A DNA stretch of 64,000 nucleotides. Source: Nitzschia sp. pyKryTriq1 (Eukaryota; Bacillariophyta; Bacillariophyceae; Bacillariales; Bacillariaceae). A program made the translations under genes and the position numbers. Shown one piece after another: positions 32,290 through 44,119 of this stretch. The DNA lies in the NCBI GenBank assembly GCA_956465555.1, contig OY101125.1:1490501-1554500 (forward strand), given 5' to 3'. Position 1 is the stretch's first letter, and each line of letters starts with the position of its first letter. Under the pieces are notes generated by a model. It had not been told where the DNA came from, ran no database searches, and saw only the letters and a program-made list of their open reading frames with translations.

Positions 32290-32904
32290 GTGGTCGTTGT
32301 CGTCATTACCATTATTGTCATGTTCATTCTTGTTCGTATTCGTCGTCGTCGTCTTCTTCTTCTTCTTCTTCTTCTTGAATTGAGTCAACGTAGTAAACAG
32401 GGCAAAGCAGCCACTGTTGGGAAGGAATCGAAGATTGAATTGTATCGTATCGTCGCCCACCAGGTCATTATTGTGGTCTCCTCCTGCTCCTGCTGATGCT
32501 TCTGATGGCGTTCCTATTGTTTCGTCGTCGTCGGATGTTGTCGTTGTTGTTGTTGTTGTTGTTGTTGGTGGTGTCTGGATCATCATGGTGGTCCTACTGC
32601 TGTCCGATGGCGGAAGCAGTGCCACCAAAGAAGAAGTCGTCGATGATGAGGATACGACCCACTTGGAAAAGTCGGAACGGGAAATCAGGAAAGAAGAACG
32701 CACCATGATGGGCGGCAGCATCAACAGTGGACCCCAGGCGTGACACGACATTATTTTTGTAGGAAGAATGCTGACCACGACGCTACTAGTAGCAAGAATA
32801 GCCCACCACCACCAACATCGCACCATTAGTAGTAACCTCGTTCTTGTTGATGGGGAGCCTCGTCGGCTTGAGTGTCTCGTCATGACTGATGATGATCTCT
32901 CCAT
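30750..32904 (-). pseudogene. Pepsin-like aspartic protease with long polyQ, frameshifted
   Basis: The first frame (32904-31132) has an N-terminal hydrophobic segment (WWWWAILATSSVVVSIL) and low-complexity Ser/Thr/Lys runs. A Gln run of about 40 residues is encoded near 32180-32290. The first catalytic motif is YYAIVDTGSPF (about residue 256) and the second is VVVVLDTGLTGCIIS (about residue 560). Two DTG motifs define the A1 (pepsin) family. This frame stops shortly after the second motif at 31132. The matching end of the fold (ADDVHLAGVDILGLL, then ISRMIQGLTV and HIVAIGGTFWANGKV) continues without a gap in another frame to 30750. The shift lies in the GC-rich repeat at about 31141-31165, where a CCC at 31157-31159 is one base out of step. 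It may be a sequencing or assembly error or a true null allele. Acidic inserts split the lobes. Confidence 0.75.
32180..32290. repeat. Long (GTT/CAA)n repeat coding polyglutamine
   Basis: About 36 consecutive GTT/TTG triplets on the plus strand, preceded by CTGTTG mixtures. On the minus strand they encode a run of about 40 glutamines directly before the acidic EEEEIDYSYY that leads into the first catalytic DTG. Confidence 0.95.
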
Positions 32905-33541
32905 CTTCTTCTGGCGGTTGCACGACGCTGCTCCTCGAAGGATGATGCCGCCCTGCTCCTGCTCCTATACGGCGTTGCTGGTGTTTTATGGAGGATGAGC
33001 ACTTTTCGTATCCTCCTCTGACAGCTGGTTGGTGTGGACGGAGGACTCAAACTACAGTAGCTATACGTTGTTATGAGAATGAGTTGCGTGGAGACGAGAG
33101 ACGATGATCATGCGTCATCATCGTCGATCGTTTTGTTCTTGTGTTCTTCCGGGGTCCGTACAAGTACAGTTCGTACTACTACCACTGATTATTCATTCTG
33201 TCGGCACGAATTTTGTTCCTTTCTGGATGATTCCTGCTCCCTGATTGGCTCCTCTGAATTGGACGGACAAAGACGAACAGTTGAAACATCACAAGTGAGG
33301 CTACTCTACGCAATTGAATAGCTAACTTTTCAACACGAGGTTTGTAGTGATCGCCAAAAAATTCGCTGTCATCCGGCGGAGGGAAGCCTCCAAGTGGCAC
33401 CAACAACAAGATCCAAAAAAAGATTTGCTTCCACTACTAGTACAGTAGTACGTTCTGACCACTGACCTGTACCACCGACCATGGACCATGGCGTCGGATC
33501 GATGGACGTATGTGTGTACTCGTACTGTATGACACTCGACA
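32905..33541. other. Divergent intergenic region
   Basis: The region lies between the protease start (minus) and the methyltransferase start (plus). Frames such as 33073-33321 carry no domain. It presumably holds both promoters; no specific element was recognised. Confidence 0.5.
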
Positions 33542-33559
33542 ATGAACGAAATATCAGCT

Positions 33560-33594
<35 letters not shown>

Positions 33595-35248
33595 CAGCCC
33601 GCGAGGAGGACTTCTGTTGCTGGTATTGCTGGTCATGCGGCTACTGCTGCTCGCCTCCTTACTAGCAGTAGTAGTAGCACAAGAATGCTCCTATCGAGGA
33701 GTGTCGGCCTTTACTTCCAACGCCCACCGCGTCTCTCGTGATGGTGTTTTCACCATGCCTGCCAGAATAAGAGTGTTCGAAAGGAGGAGTTCCTCAGCGC
33801 CGTCCTCTGACGAAGACATCGATGATGATACTTGTTCTAGTAGTACTGCTAGTATCAATAAAAAAAGAATGAGTCGCCGAGAACTCTTCTCCAACGCTTT
33901 CGCCGCCTCATCCGCTCTGACTCTTTTATCCGTGGGCAACGCTCCCCCTGCTACCGCTGCTGACGCTTCTTCTACTACTACATCACCATCACCCATCCAA
34001 CTTTCCGCCTCTTGGACGGCCACTTCTGGTCTCAATTCGTTGGATCCCAACGATCCCAGTTTTGTGGCATTTGATCCATCGGCCTATGCAGCCATGCGCG
34101 ACGATCCCTCTCGAACGCCGCTTTTCAAAAAGGCACTCCAAGAGCGTCTCAACAATGCGAAACTGTCCCCAGAAGGACCGCAAAGTCTGACGGTGTTGGA
34201 TTTGGGAACGGGTCCCTTTGCCCTGTTTGCCATTATGGCAGCCGAATTCGGGGCCGGAAAAGTCTACGCGGTGGAAGCCAATCCAGTGATTGCCGAGAAT
34301 GCCCGCAAAGTCATAAAACAACAAGGCTTGGACGATGTGATTACCGTGTTGGAAGGCTTTTCGACCGATATTACACTACCAAATCAAGAAAAGGCAGATG
34401 TCATTGTCGCCGAAGTCGTCGGTTCGATTGCCAGTGAGGAGGGAGCCTATGGGACGATTTTGGACGCTCACCAGCGACTGTTGAAAGATCCGAACAATCC
34501 ACAGAATTGGATCCCGAATCGGATCCAAACCTGGGCCGCACCGGCCAGCTATACGTTGCACAATCTCTTTACACCGCCCGAATTCGATTGGACCAAGATT
34601 GCCGCCGAACCGATCCGATTCAATTGTCGAGATTTGGGACTGGCTCTATTGGTCGACGAGCCTCAATGTGTGGAGGATATACAGTTTGCCGATATTGTCC
34701 AAAAGTCCAAAAGCAGCAAGGGGTCGCCGTCCTCCTCGTTTACAAAACATCCATTGACCTTTACTGTGTCGGCAGCCCGCATCGAAGAAAATACCGACGT
34801 TTTCTTTGACGAGTATCGCAAGGGAAAATTGGCCAAGGATGAGGCCTACGAATTGGCCAATCGCGCGGCTCATTCCTGTACGGGCGTTGCCTTTTGGCCC
34901 CGTCTATTTTTGCCATCATCATCATCATCATCGTCTTCTTCTTCTTCTTCTTCTTCTTCGTCCTCCTCCAAAGATGATGATCATGATTCTTCATCTAATT
35001 ATTTTTATGTGATTAATTCTCGCAATCATCCGGATGGTGGTCCTCAACGCAGTCATTGGCAGACGGTACTGCCCATCATGGGAGGCACACCGGCAATGGG
35101 TATACACGGCGGGGATACCATCCAAGTCACGTGTTCGTTTGAGACGCCAGGACCAGAGAATGTGGCCACTACGGCTCCGAAGTATGCTGTCGTGGCGGAT
35201 GTCATCTACGCTACTCCTAGTAGAAGTAGTAGTAAAAGTAGTTCTTAG
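33542..35248 (+). CDS. PRMT-like methyltransferase with thylakoid-lumen targeting signals
   Basis: A 568-residue frame. Targeting is in three parts. A poly-Ser start leads to a hydrophobic signal peptide (about residues 22-46, LLLLVLLVMRLLLLASLLAV). Next is GVSAFTS (about 53-59), which fits the diatom plastid SAF-type cleavage motif. Then comes a twin-arginine segment SRRELFSNAFAASSALTLLS ending ATAADA (about 111-142), typical of Tat-dependent thylakoid-lumen import. The enzyme part has SAM motif I VLDLGTGPFALFA (about 218-230) and the acidic post-I AVEANP. The double-E region is VAEVVGSIASEEGAY (E291, E299/E300). A terminal SHWQTVLP stands in for the PRMT THW loop. PRMTs methylate arginines. 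A Ser run interrupts the C-terminal barrel at about 460. Family is likely; lumenal location is inferred from the signals. Confidence 0.82.
33560..33593. repeat. (AGC)n repeat coding polyserine
   Basis: About eleven AGC triplets near the start codon of the methyltransferase gene, coding Ser in the region before the signal peptide core. Confidence 0.9.
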
Positions 35249-36865
35249 TACTACTAGAGCATTATCATCATTCTAAAATAATATTCGCTGCTGCTGCTTC
35301 TTTTCCACGATGCGTAGTCTCGACTAATGTGTCGGATAAGAATGGTATTGGTGGAGTCGAAATCTACTAGAACGAATTGGTGACAGCCTCCAGCACACCA
35401 CGGATGAAGTTTTCAAGCAAGAATGCGTGCATGCATGCATGTGAGGATCGATAAAAGGTAGTACTACTACTAGTAGTCTCACCACCGTTTCATTCATTCT
35501 GTCTACGACTTCTTCTTATCGATCGATGATGATTCCTTCCTGTTCGTTTCTTCTGGGGTCCTTGCTTTTCATTTATTTCGCGTTCACTTTCTGGATGATC
35601 ATGGGACAAACAACGCAGATCAAAAGAATGGATCCTCCACGTGCTCCGTCCTCCTCGCGAGGCGATGACTCCAAATAGACGTGTTCGACGAGGAGGCAGA
35701 CAACCACAGAAATAGTGGTATTATGTAGTACTCCTTACATCGCTGCTGTCGCTAGCAGAATGCGTCTCCTCGTCCTCTTGTTGTTTGTTCTCGACAGCCA
35801 CAACGTACGTTTTCATGTTTTCATGCAAGTTGCATAGTACGATGATGAGTGATCACGTTGCAGGTCCCGCACCGTATGATGATCATGATTCTTTGGTCAT
35901 TTCTTTGGTCGTCTCGTCCGATCGATGATGAGTCTTGTTCGTTCTAGTAGATTTCGTGGGTTCTTCTTGCTTCCTGCTTCTTGTTGCTTCGTGTTGTCGA
36001 TCTCATCCCATCATCATCATCCTTTAGTATAATATTTCGCGTTTGGAAACTATCTTGCCAAGACCAAGACCACTTTTTGGAAAGGGCGCGGATCGAAGAT
36101 CATAAAAGAATGTCCACGTGGTGCGGACTACTGCTGACCCATATTGTGCGGAGACGATCCCAAGACATTTGCGTTGCCATAAATATTAGAGAAACATAAA
36201 TAATACAAAACGGTCCCAAGCAATAAGACCCAAGACCTCCGCGGATCCCTAATTCAGCAAGATGACCGTGTTGCCATAAATATTAAACAATCGATTTTGC
36301 TTTTGTCCGAAATGTGGATTGGAGCTCGCTGGAGTTCGCTCGGGATACTGCAGTTGTTCCCTACTACTACCGGTACTGTAGTCTAGAGTAGTACCAGCTA
36401 AGAAAGCAGGAGAGATGCCAAGACCGACTTTCGAATTAACGAATGACCCCTTCGAAATCCAGACTTATGAAGTTCCATCAAAGACATTGATCTCCACTTA
36501 TTAAATATGTGAAAAGAACAACAACGAACGCTCATCGGACCATCTTGGTTCAAACAAGGAGTTGCAAATGCAAGACCATCGTGAGGCGCGTCGGGGGATT
36601 GAAGAATGCATCACAGTACACCGGATAATGTGTGGGCCCATCAAACCCAAGATTAAATTATGCGGCATATCATGATCCTCGACATTCTTGGCTCCGCAAG
36701 CGAGCGAGGGTGAAATAAAAAAGAATGTGGTTCGAAACTAAAACTCACAATCTTGACTTGAGTCCAAAAAGTAAAACTCAATTCGACAACACCACTTGAA
36801 GCGCATCCTGCTAATACAGTACAGTACAGTACAGTACAGTACAATAGAAGATACAATAGAAGACC
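35249..36865. other. Intergenic, no supported gene
   Basis: Contains a TGCATGCATGCATG run near 35430, ATCATC runs and a GTACA run (36824-36842) just before the next gene. No coding frame with a domain, and no RNA gene recognised. Confidence 0.5.
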
Positions 36866-39800
36866 ATGAAATTCGCTTCGACAAGTACCTTGCTTCTGCT
36901 CTCGTCCCTTCTGCTGTCTTATTCGGTGGCGGTGGAAGGCCAGCAGAACGATGCGGTAAGTTCAAAATGCCCACATTGTATTTACAAACGAATTCTTGCT
37001 TCCGATGATTCGTCTTCTAATAAACTTGTAACGCCTCGTGTTACTAATGATTTTTGGATAGGCCGCGACCCAAGGAGGAGTCCGCCGTCGTTTGGCTCAA
37101 AACAAAGAGTGCATTCTCGTCAAGATGATCCTACAGTTGAAAAATGGCGATCACTTAGAAAAGTGGGAATGCGAGCTTCAGGACTCGTCCGACGTGGCCA
37201 ATGCTGGAAATATGAGATTCGTAGACTTGGAAGGATTGGTCGAGGAAGATCTCAAGCATGCCCTCAGTGGCACTACCACTCTGATGGTCCAAGGAGGCAC
37301 AGTGTCCAATGGAAAGTTGAAAGTACCCAAAGGAGCCAATAAAGAGTTTGGAAAGACCGAGAAGCGAGGACCAGCTGATAAAGAAAAAAAAGAGAAAAAT
37401 CAGAACAAAGACAAAGACAATAAGAAGAACAAGAACAAAGACAAAGGCAAAGACAACACAGTCGTGGTCCGCCGACTGGCGGCATTGGGTATACGCAAGG
37501 TTCTGGCGGTCCGAGTCACTGCAAACGACGCAGCAACTACCTCATCTGCCAGTGCGATCTCCAACTTTATCTTTGGCACTAATAACGACGTCTCGAACCT
37601 CAAGGAACGATATGCTAGCTGCTCTCATGGAGACACGGTTATGGAACCGGCTACAGGAGTTAGTATTGTTAACGGCGTGTACGAAGTGAGCATCAACAAA
37701 AATGTTGGTGGTCGGAGCAGCAGCGCCGTTAAAAATGATGTTGTTGCTGCTCTCGAAAGTAAACTTGGAACCCTCGCTGGCCAATTTGATCATGTGATGA
37801 TATGTCTCCCTGCAGGTACCTCGGATGACTTCATCGCTTGGGGTAAGTCGGTTGCCACGTGGCTTGGTGTTTGTTCTCAGTGAGTCCTCTCTTTCTTTTG
37901 TTCTAACGCAGTATCTCCTCTCGCACCTATCTCTTTTTTCGAAATTCGAAGCCTATCTTGATCATTACATTTCGGTTTACAACAATGAATGGTGCAACTA
38001 TCCGTCGGGTCAGGTCCACGAAGTAGGTCACAACTTGGACCTAGAGCACGCGTGGGATGGATCTACAGAGTACGGCGATCAGACAGGCTTGATGGGCTAT
38101 TCATACTCGGAGGACACTACCAATATGTGCTTCAACCCGGCCAAGTCCTGGCAGCTTGGTTGGTATGCTGATCGACGCATCTCTTTGGATGTCGGTACTG
38201 ACGGACCGTTTACTGGGCAACTGATTGGACTTACCCACTATAAAGATGCCAACGCGGCTGGAAAGTACGTCAACGTTCGTGTGACATCGCCCGGCATAGC
38301 GGATGACGTCTTTGTCGGCTTCAACCTGGCAACGGGAATCAATAGTGGCACAAAGGAAGTTAAGAACCAAGTGACTGTCCACACCCAAACGGGGAACGAG
38401 AAATCGGTCCTAGTTGGGAAACTCATCTCGGGCGGTACCTACAAGGTGCCGAACTTCCAGAACGGTGAGACGCTCTCCATTGATGTCAAGTCCATCACCA
38501 CCACTTCAAATCCTATCCCTGTCGCCGTGGTGGATATCTACTTGGGCGACTGCAAGCCGGGTACCCTTTGTGCTTGTACTAAAGCAGGTCCGTCGTGCGC
38601 TGTGGCGTCAATTCAAAACGGCGTGTGTGTCTACGACGAGTCGGCTTGCTCTGGAAACAGTAATTTCGAGCTTGTGTTTACGAGCGACGGCTACCCAAGC
38701 GAGATTACCTGGCAGGTTCAAGACCTCTGTGCTGGGGGCAACGTTGTGCTTTCCGGTGGTCCATACGCCAACAAGTACACGACTTATACCGAGAAAGGCA
38801 ACCTCAACAAGCAAAATCGCTACCGTTTGCGCTTTCTTGACTCATATGGTGATGGTCTCTGCTGTGGAACCAATGGACCGACCTCCTTCTCTTCAACATT
38901 CGATGGCGCTGCAGTCGGATCAGCCTCGAACAATTTTGGGGCTGAGGCCAGCTTTGAATTCGGAGGAACTTGTGGAGCGACTCCAACTGCCAAACCGACA
39001 CCGGCTCCCACTTCCAAACCAACGCCAGCTCCAACGCCAGCTCCCACTGCCAAGCCAACACCGGCTCCAACTGCGGCTCCAACTGCTAACCCAACACCGG
39101 CTCCAACCGCGGCTCCAACTGCCAAGCCAACACCGGCTCCAACATCGGCACCAACTGCCAAGCCAACACCGGCTCCAACACCGGCTCCAATAGCGGCTCC
39201 AACTGCCAAACCGACGCCAGCTCCCACTGCCAAACCAACCCCGGCACCAACGCGCAATCCTACGCCCCCACCTGTCGTCAACCCCACCACTGCACCCTTG
39301 GCGACACTCGAGTTTGTTCTGCAACTGCAAACCGACTCGTATCCTGGTGAGAGCACATGGGTGGTGAAGGACCTTTGCAATGGTGATGCCGTCATGCTCT
39401 CTGGTGGACCGTACTCCGCTAAAAATACTATGATCGTCGAAAGGGGTGATCTACTCGCCGCATCTTCGTACTCGTTGACAGTTAACGATTCGTGGGGCGA
39501 TGGCTTGTGTTGTGGTTCAAGCACAAACAATCAGCCAACTTCATACTCTGCTACTTTTGGCGGGGCATTGATTGGATCCGCCCAAGGAGATTTTGGGAGC
39601 GTATCTACTCTGCTCTTTGGAGCCACCAGCTGCCCAGGCTCGCCTACTGCTAAGCCAACACCAGCCCCAACACCAGCCCCGACTCCAAGCCCAACACCAG
39701 CCCCCACGGCTAAGCCAACTCCGGCTCCGACTCCAAGTCCAACGCCCGTTACGACTCCAAGCCCAACACCTCCGCCCGTCGCTTCGTCAAACTTTGTTTT

Positions 39801-40497
39801 GGCAATAACGACCGATGGGTGGCCAGCAGAAACTTCGTGGGCGGTCAAGGATGTGTGCAATGGGAATGCCGTTGTCCTTTCCAATGGGCCCTACTCGCAG
39901 AAGGACACCGCCTTCACCGAGACGGGCACCCTTGGATCATCCAAATACGCACTTTACATCTATGACTCTTATGGCGATGGAATTGGGAGCGCCGGCGAGA
40001 CTCGGTTCACCGCTTCCTTTCAAGGAACAACCATCGGATCCGGAGGCGGTAATTTTGGCAAAGTATCCATTCACGTCTTTGGCTCCAGCTGTCAACCGTC
40101 GAGGTTGAGTCTCACCTACCAAGGAAATAATCTAGGGGCGGCCAACCCCCTCTCTGAATGTGGTGGAGACTGCGACAACGACTCGGAATGCGCGGGAGAC
40201 CTCGTTTGTTTCCAACGCGGCAGTGGTGGCTTGTCAGTGCCCGGCTGCAACGGCACGCCAAGCACTGATTTGGACTACTGCTACAGGCACTATTCTACCT
40301 ATGGCCCGGTTGCCGAGGTGAGCGATGGAGTCGGAGGTCTTCTTGTCTGTCAAGGCGACTGTGACACGGATAGCGATTGCGTGGGCAATCTTCTTTGCTA
40401 CCAGCAAAACGGCTTTGGCTTGGTCCCTGGTTGCGAAGGCACTGGTACCTCAAGCGGTTGGGACTTTTGCTACGATCCCACGCAAGGAATGTATTAG
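36866..40497 (+). CDS. Secreted M11 (gametolysin-like) metalloprotease with PT-rich linkers
   Basis: Three exons are proposed: 36866-36955, 37062-37842 and 37952-40497. The total is 3417 nt, giving 1138 residues, with GTAAGT donors and TAG/AAG acceptors. Exon 1 is a signal peptide (MKFASTSTLLLLSSLLLSYS). A propeptide with a Lys/Asp/Asn-rich run follows. The catalytic part reads AWAYLDHYISVYNNEW, then QVHEVGHNLDLEHAW (first His about 313) and GDQTGLMGYSYSED as Met-turn, then MCFNPAKSWQLGW. This is the M11 layout. Three copies of an about 110-residue module (TSDGYPSEITWQVQDLC, TDSYPGESTWVVKDLC, TTDGWPAETSWAVKDVC) are separated by PTPAPTAKPT linkers, and two CxGDCDxDSDCxGxLxC modules end the protein. 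The family digests cell walls or extracellular proteins. The zinc motif HExxHxxGxxH has Asp in place of Gly. The exon 3 acceptor was chosen by frame and by homology. Confidence 0.88.
38982..39290. repeat. Coding repeat: PTPAPTAAPTAK linker
   Basis: About 300 bp of CCAACACCGGCTCCAACTGC-type repeats (18- and 24-bp steps) coding the flexible Pro/Thr/Ala linker. A second, shorter linker is at 39648-39780. Such linkers are common in diatom secreted proteins. Confidence 0.9.
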
Positions 40498-41231
40498 CCT
40501 GCCGAATACTCGTAGTGCTGGTTTTGAAGATTATTACATTACATATGAACAATGCAATACATATTATTCAAGAATGCTAAAAAGAAACATTAGTTTTATC
40601 ATGCGTGATGTACTGTACTAGTAGTCTTCTGAAAGTTCAGATGCTTGTTGCGCGGTAGTACCTCTACTCTCTGGGTAGTAGAGAGTCGTCGGCAGTCTTC
40701 CTGGGCTCTATCGGTACGGTCCTGTACCGAGTTCATGTGTGAGGAGGGAAGTGTCTCCTATTGTACGTCGATTCCGTTGAGAATAACATACTAATGCTAA
40801 CCAGGTGACGAGCTCCTGGATTCGAGGATGCTTTTATATTTCTCGTTTCTTTTCTATGTTTATGGTTGTATTGTTTAGAAATGCCATGTTCATTCTTTGT
40901 TTGTTCATTATTATTAATATTTGTTTTCTTTCTTCTTCATTTTTTTGTATTAGTATTTATTATAAGAAACATTCAATTCAATTCAATTTCATGAGTGGAA
41001 ATAAAAATGCAAAGTCACACAAACATACCGGTACAGTAAGTAGACAAACGAGAAGTGGTTTCGTTTGCTACACGGCTTGCCTGGTTCCCCAAAGTAATAA
41101 TAGTTGTAACAATGATGACGACTGACGGCTAGAGATGGGCTGGTTGGTTCCTACCAAACAGTACAGATGCTGTACGAGTCTTCGGCCTTGAGGTAGCTAC
41201 CTAGAGTAGCCGCCTGGTAGCATCAGCGTCC
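40498..41231. other. Convergent intergenic region
   Basis: AT-rich 3' flanks of two convergent genes. The frame at 40805-41125 is hydrophobic and AT-driven, without a domain. Nothing else seen. Confidence 0.5.
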
Positions 41232-42657
41232 TCATGGATCCAAAGGAAACCCCGCCAAGGGCTCTTCCAATTGATCCAAGACATCCATACTGAGTTCGTC
41301 TGCTGCTACCGCCGAGTCATCGTAAATCCCGTACTCTTCGGGAGCTGCAACATCCATCAGGATGGGATCGTCGTCAACATCATCATCATCTGCGGGGCGA
41401 AGAAGGGAAGAGGGTTCCAAGGCAAATAAAGACGTGAGCATCTCTTGGTCAACAGATGAAAGTGATTCATCACGAATAGTACTGTTACTGGCACCCGCAG
41501 AAGTCAACTTCGCCGGGGATGGAATGGGGGGAATCGTGAGAGATGGTGATTCACCGGTGGGGATTACCACCTTGAGGTTGCTGCTCTTGAGAGTCCTGTC
41601 GGAAGGAGTGGGTGAGGCTTGCTCGGCGACTGCGTTGGTGGGTCTGGTGGCGGGGAGCGAAGTGACTGCCATGGGTTCCGGAGAAATGCGAGTCGCAGAC
41701 TCAAAAGATCCCACCGGCGAAGGCAGCGGGGTGATCTTTCGCTTCTTATTTTGATTGGCCGGAGGTGCAATGCTGGCTTCTCCGGTAAGCCCGGGAGCTG
41801 CTGCTACAACGGATTGCAAGAGGGACGTGAGGCGTTCCATGTCCTTGGCCATGCTGTTGATTTTGCTGCGAAGCTCGTACACTTCCGATCGAAGCGCATC
41901 CACTTCCTTCTTTTCCGCAGCTTCGGTGTGGTTGCTCTTTCGGATTTCCGACAAGAGATCGGGGCGTCCCCGTTGGAACTTGTCATGGCGGAACTTCCAG
42001 TATTTGGATTCGTTGTCATCCACGGCGTCGCGAAGGCGGAGGGGGTCGGACTTGATCTTGCGAAAGCCGTAAAAGTTCTGCAAGTGAACCGGTGAAGTGC
42101 GATGATACGGGGTGAGAACAGTGAATTGCATGAAACACGAAGAAGGCCACCGCAAGCGAGCCAAGGACCTCCAGAGGCTTTGCATTGCTGCTGCGGTTGT
42201 GTGCTCTTTCTAGCTGTAGCTTTATACGTAGTAGGCACTTACCAGTTGACGAACAAAGGAAGAAAAGTTGTTGTGCTTGAAGAATTGCCCGATAATTTCC
42301 GAGGCGAAGAGCTCGGGGTCCTTCACCACGAAAGCAAGACCATCCTCCGACCAGCCGGCAATGTCTTCATCGCAAGTGTCGATCATGTGGTAGGTCTCTG
42401 GAGTAGAGTAAGAGTAGACAAGAGCCGATAGGGAGGCACGAGGAGAGGAACGAAAAGCATCAGGATGTGAGGAGGTCTGAAGCGCGTAAAAAGCACGTAA
42501 AACTCGGTAGGAAATTGCCGTAGAAAGTCTACTGCATCTACTTACTTCGCAAGAAGATCGGTGCCGTCTCGGCTGCCTCCTTCTTCTTTTGTCCCTTGTT
42601 GCTTCGCTTTTTGTTAGCCTTGGAGGAGTTGATTTTGTCGAGAGAAGACGATGTCAT
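41232..42657 (-). CDS. Heat shock transcription factor (HSF), copy 1
   Basis: Three exons (reverse): 42657-42546, 42397-42243 and 42077-41232. The lengths 112, 155 and 846 nt sum to 371 codons with stop, giving 370 residues. The DNA-binding domain spans about residues 32-140: [60 protein letters not shown] and [20 protein letters not shown]. This is a full winged-helix HSF domain including the recognition helix SSFVRQLNFYGF. A heptad region (about 150-185, [20 protein letters not shown]) should trimerise the protein. The tail is Pro/Ser-rich and acidic ([14 protein letters not shown]), like an activation domain. Introns split the recognition helix region at L|N. HSFs bind nGAAn repeats; the family is greatly expanded in diatoms. 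Confidence 0.95.
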
Positions 42658-44119
42658 GGTCAAAGTTGTTGTTGTTGTTGTTGTTGTTGTTGTCAACCAA
42701 GAATGTGGAAGTGAAGACTGGGTCGTGTAATTTATGACCCTTCACACTGCGGTGGATTGTAGCTCTTTTCGCTGCTGCTAGCTGCCCAAACGTGTGCTGT
42801 GTTGCATTGCGGCAAAGATGAGAAGCCTTCTGCTTTTTGTTAGCGATATCGCGGAGAAGTTTTTGAACCACGTAGAAATGTACAGGAACCCGTAGGAAGG
42901 ACGGACTTCCAACCATTCCGATCTCCAACGTAGAATAACGCGTCAATAATTCGTTAAGTCAACAGCACGTAAAAAGGAAACTTCAAGCTCTCTGGAATAA
43001 GAGCAGTTTCAAGGATTAAATTCACTTCGAACTTCAGAAAATTCACATCTTCTTTATTTATAGGGATGGGAAAACGAAGATGACACGTCTGACGTAAGAT
43101 CTTTTTCCCTAAATCCAAAGGTCCACGTCACTCTTTTCGATTCAAGGAAGGTCATTTGGATCAGAGATTCGTTAAATGGTCTTACCGTTATTTACCTCCT
43201 CCTTCAACGTCAAGAGTGTTCTTCTAACGGAACTGTGTTGTTGTTGTTTCCAGCCACACATACACTCTCTAGTAGAGACAAACTGCTGTGCTGGTCTTCG
43301 CCAATTTTACCACGTGGCGCCACGCGGCGGCAAAAACGAGCTACAAACGGAAAGCCGGGTGGCCCGCCGGCGCACAGACTCTACGTACCTACCGGTACAG
43401 TACCGCCTACCGGTACGGTACTGTCGGTAGTACAGATTCTACGGTACACAAAAACTCGCCGTGCAAGTCGACTCAAGACTGGTTGGACCGCCCCGCTCGC
43501 CACAATTCGAGCAGGCCATCATTTTGAAATCACATCCCCTACTGTACACGTACCCTCAACGAATTCTTCTTCCATTACTCCTCTTGGCACAAAAAGCAAC
43601 ATCTCATTATCTGTTGTATGCGATCGTCCTCATGTCTATCGGGCTCCTACAGTACAAAACATTCTCGAGAGGAGGACCTTTCTTCGCCCGCATCGTCTAC
43701 GCAGGCGGCTACCGAGGCGGAACCATGTAATCCGTATCCTACCGGTACCGGTAGGATTAGTGACTGCGTCGTCCGGAGTCGTCAGTCGTCAATCGTCAGT
43801 GAGGTCAAGCGAGTCAAAAGGGCGAAGACCACGGTAAAATACAGTTCATAGTCTAAGAAGAAGAAACGACAAATAATAGTTTCTCCGCATCTACCGGTAT
43901 CATCGTAATACGTACAGTACAGCATCATTCCAATAAAATGCCAAGGCTATTCCTGCACAAAAAGAATCATCATCATCATCATCATCACAACTCTACTCTA
44001 CACTCTACACTCTACTATTAAAAAGTACTCGACAATAACAACACAGACAATATACAGTATTATTACAATCCAAATCCAAATCCAAATCCCAGCGTGGTTG
44101 GCAAACCTTAGTAGAAAGA
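42658..44119. other. Divergent intergenic region
   Basis: Contains a (GTT)n run at 42664-42690 next to the HSF start, plus several short palindromes (CTACCGGTACAGTACCG near 43389, TACCGGTACCGGTA near 43740). Plus-strand frames at 43176-43837 overlap each other and show no domain. A (TCA)n run is at 43970-43988, and ATCCAAATCC repeats lie at 44068-44090 before the next gene. Confidence 0.5.

Noticed and set aside
32019-32496. Poly-Leu and poly-Val frames on the plus strand
   Set aside because: Produced by the CAA/GTT repeat and antisense to the protease polyQ.
38820-39530. Minus-strand Gly/Val-rich frame of 236 codons
   Set aside because: Antisense of the PTPAPT linkers of the M11 protease.
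43176-43837. Overlapping plus-strand frames up to 200 codons
   Set aside because: Overlap in three frames, no domain, rich in repeated Tyr/Arg/Pro from the ACCGGTAC words.
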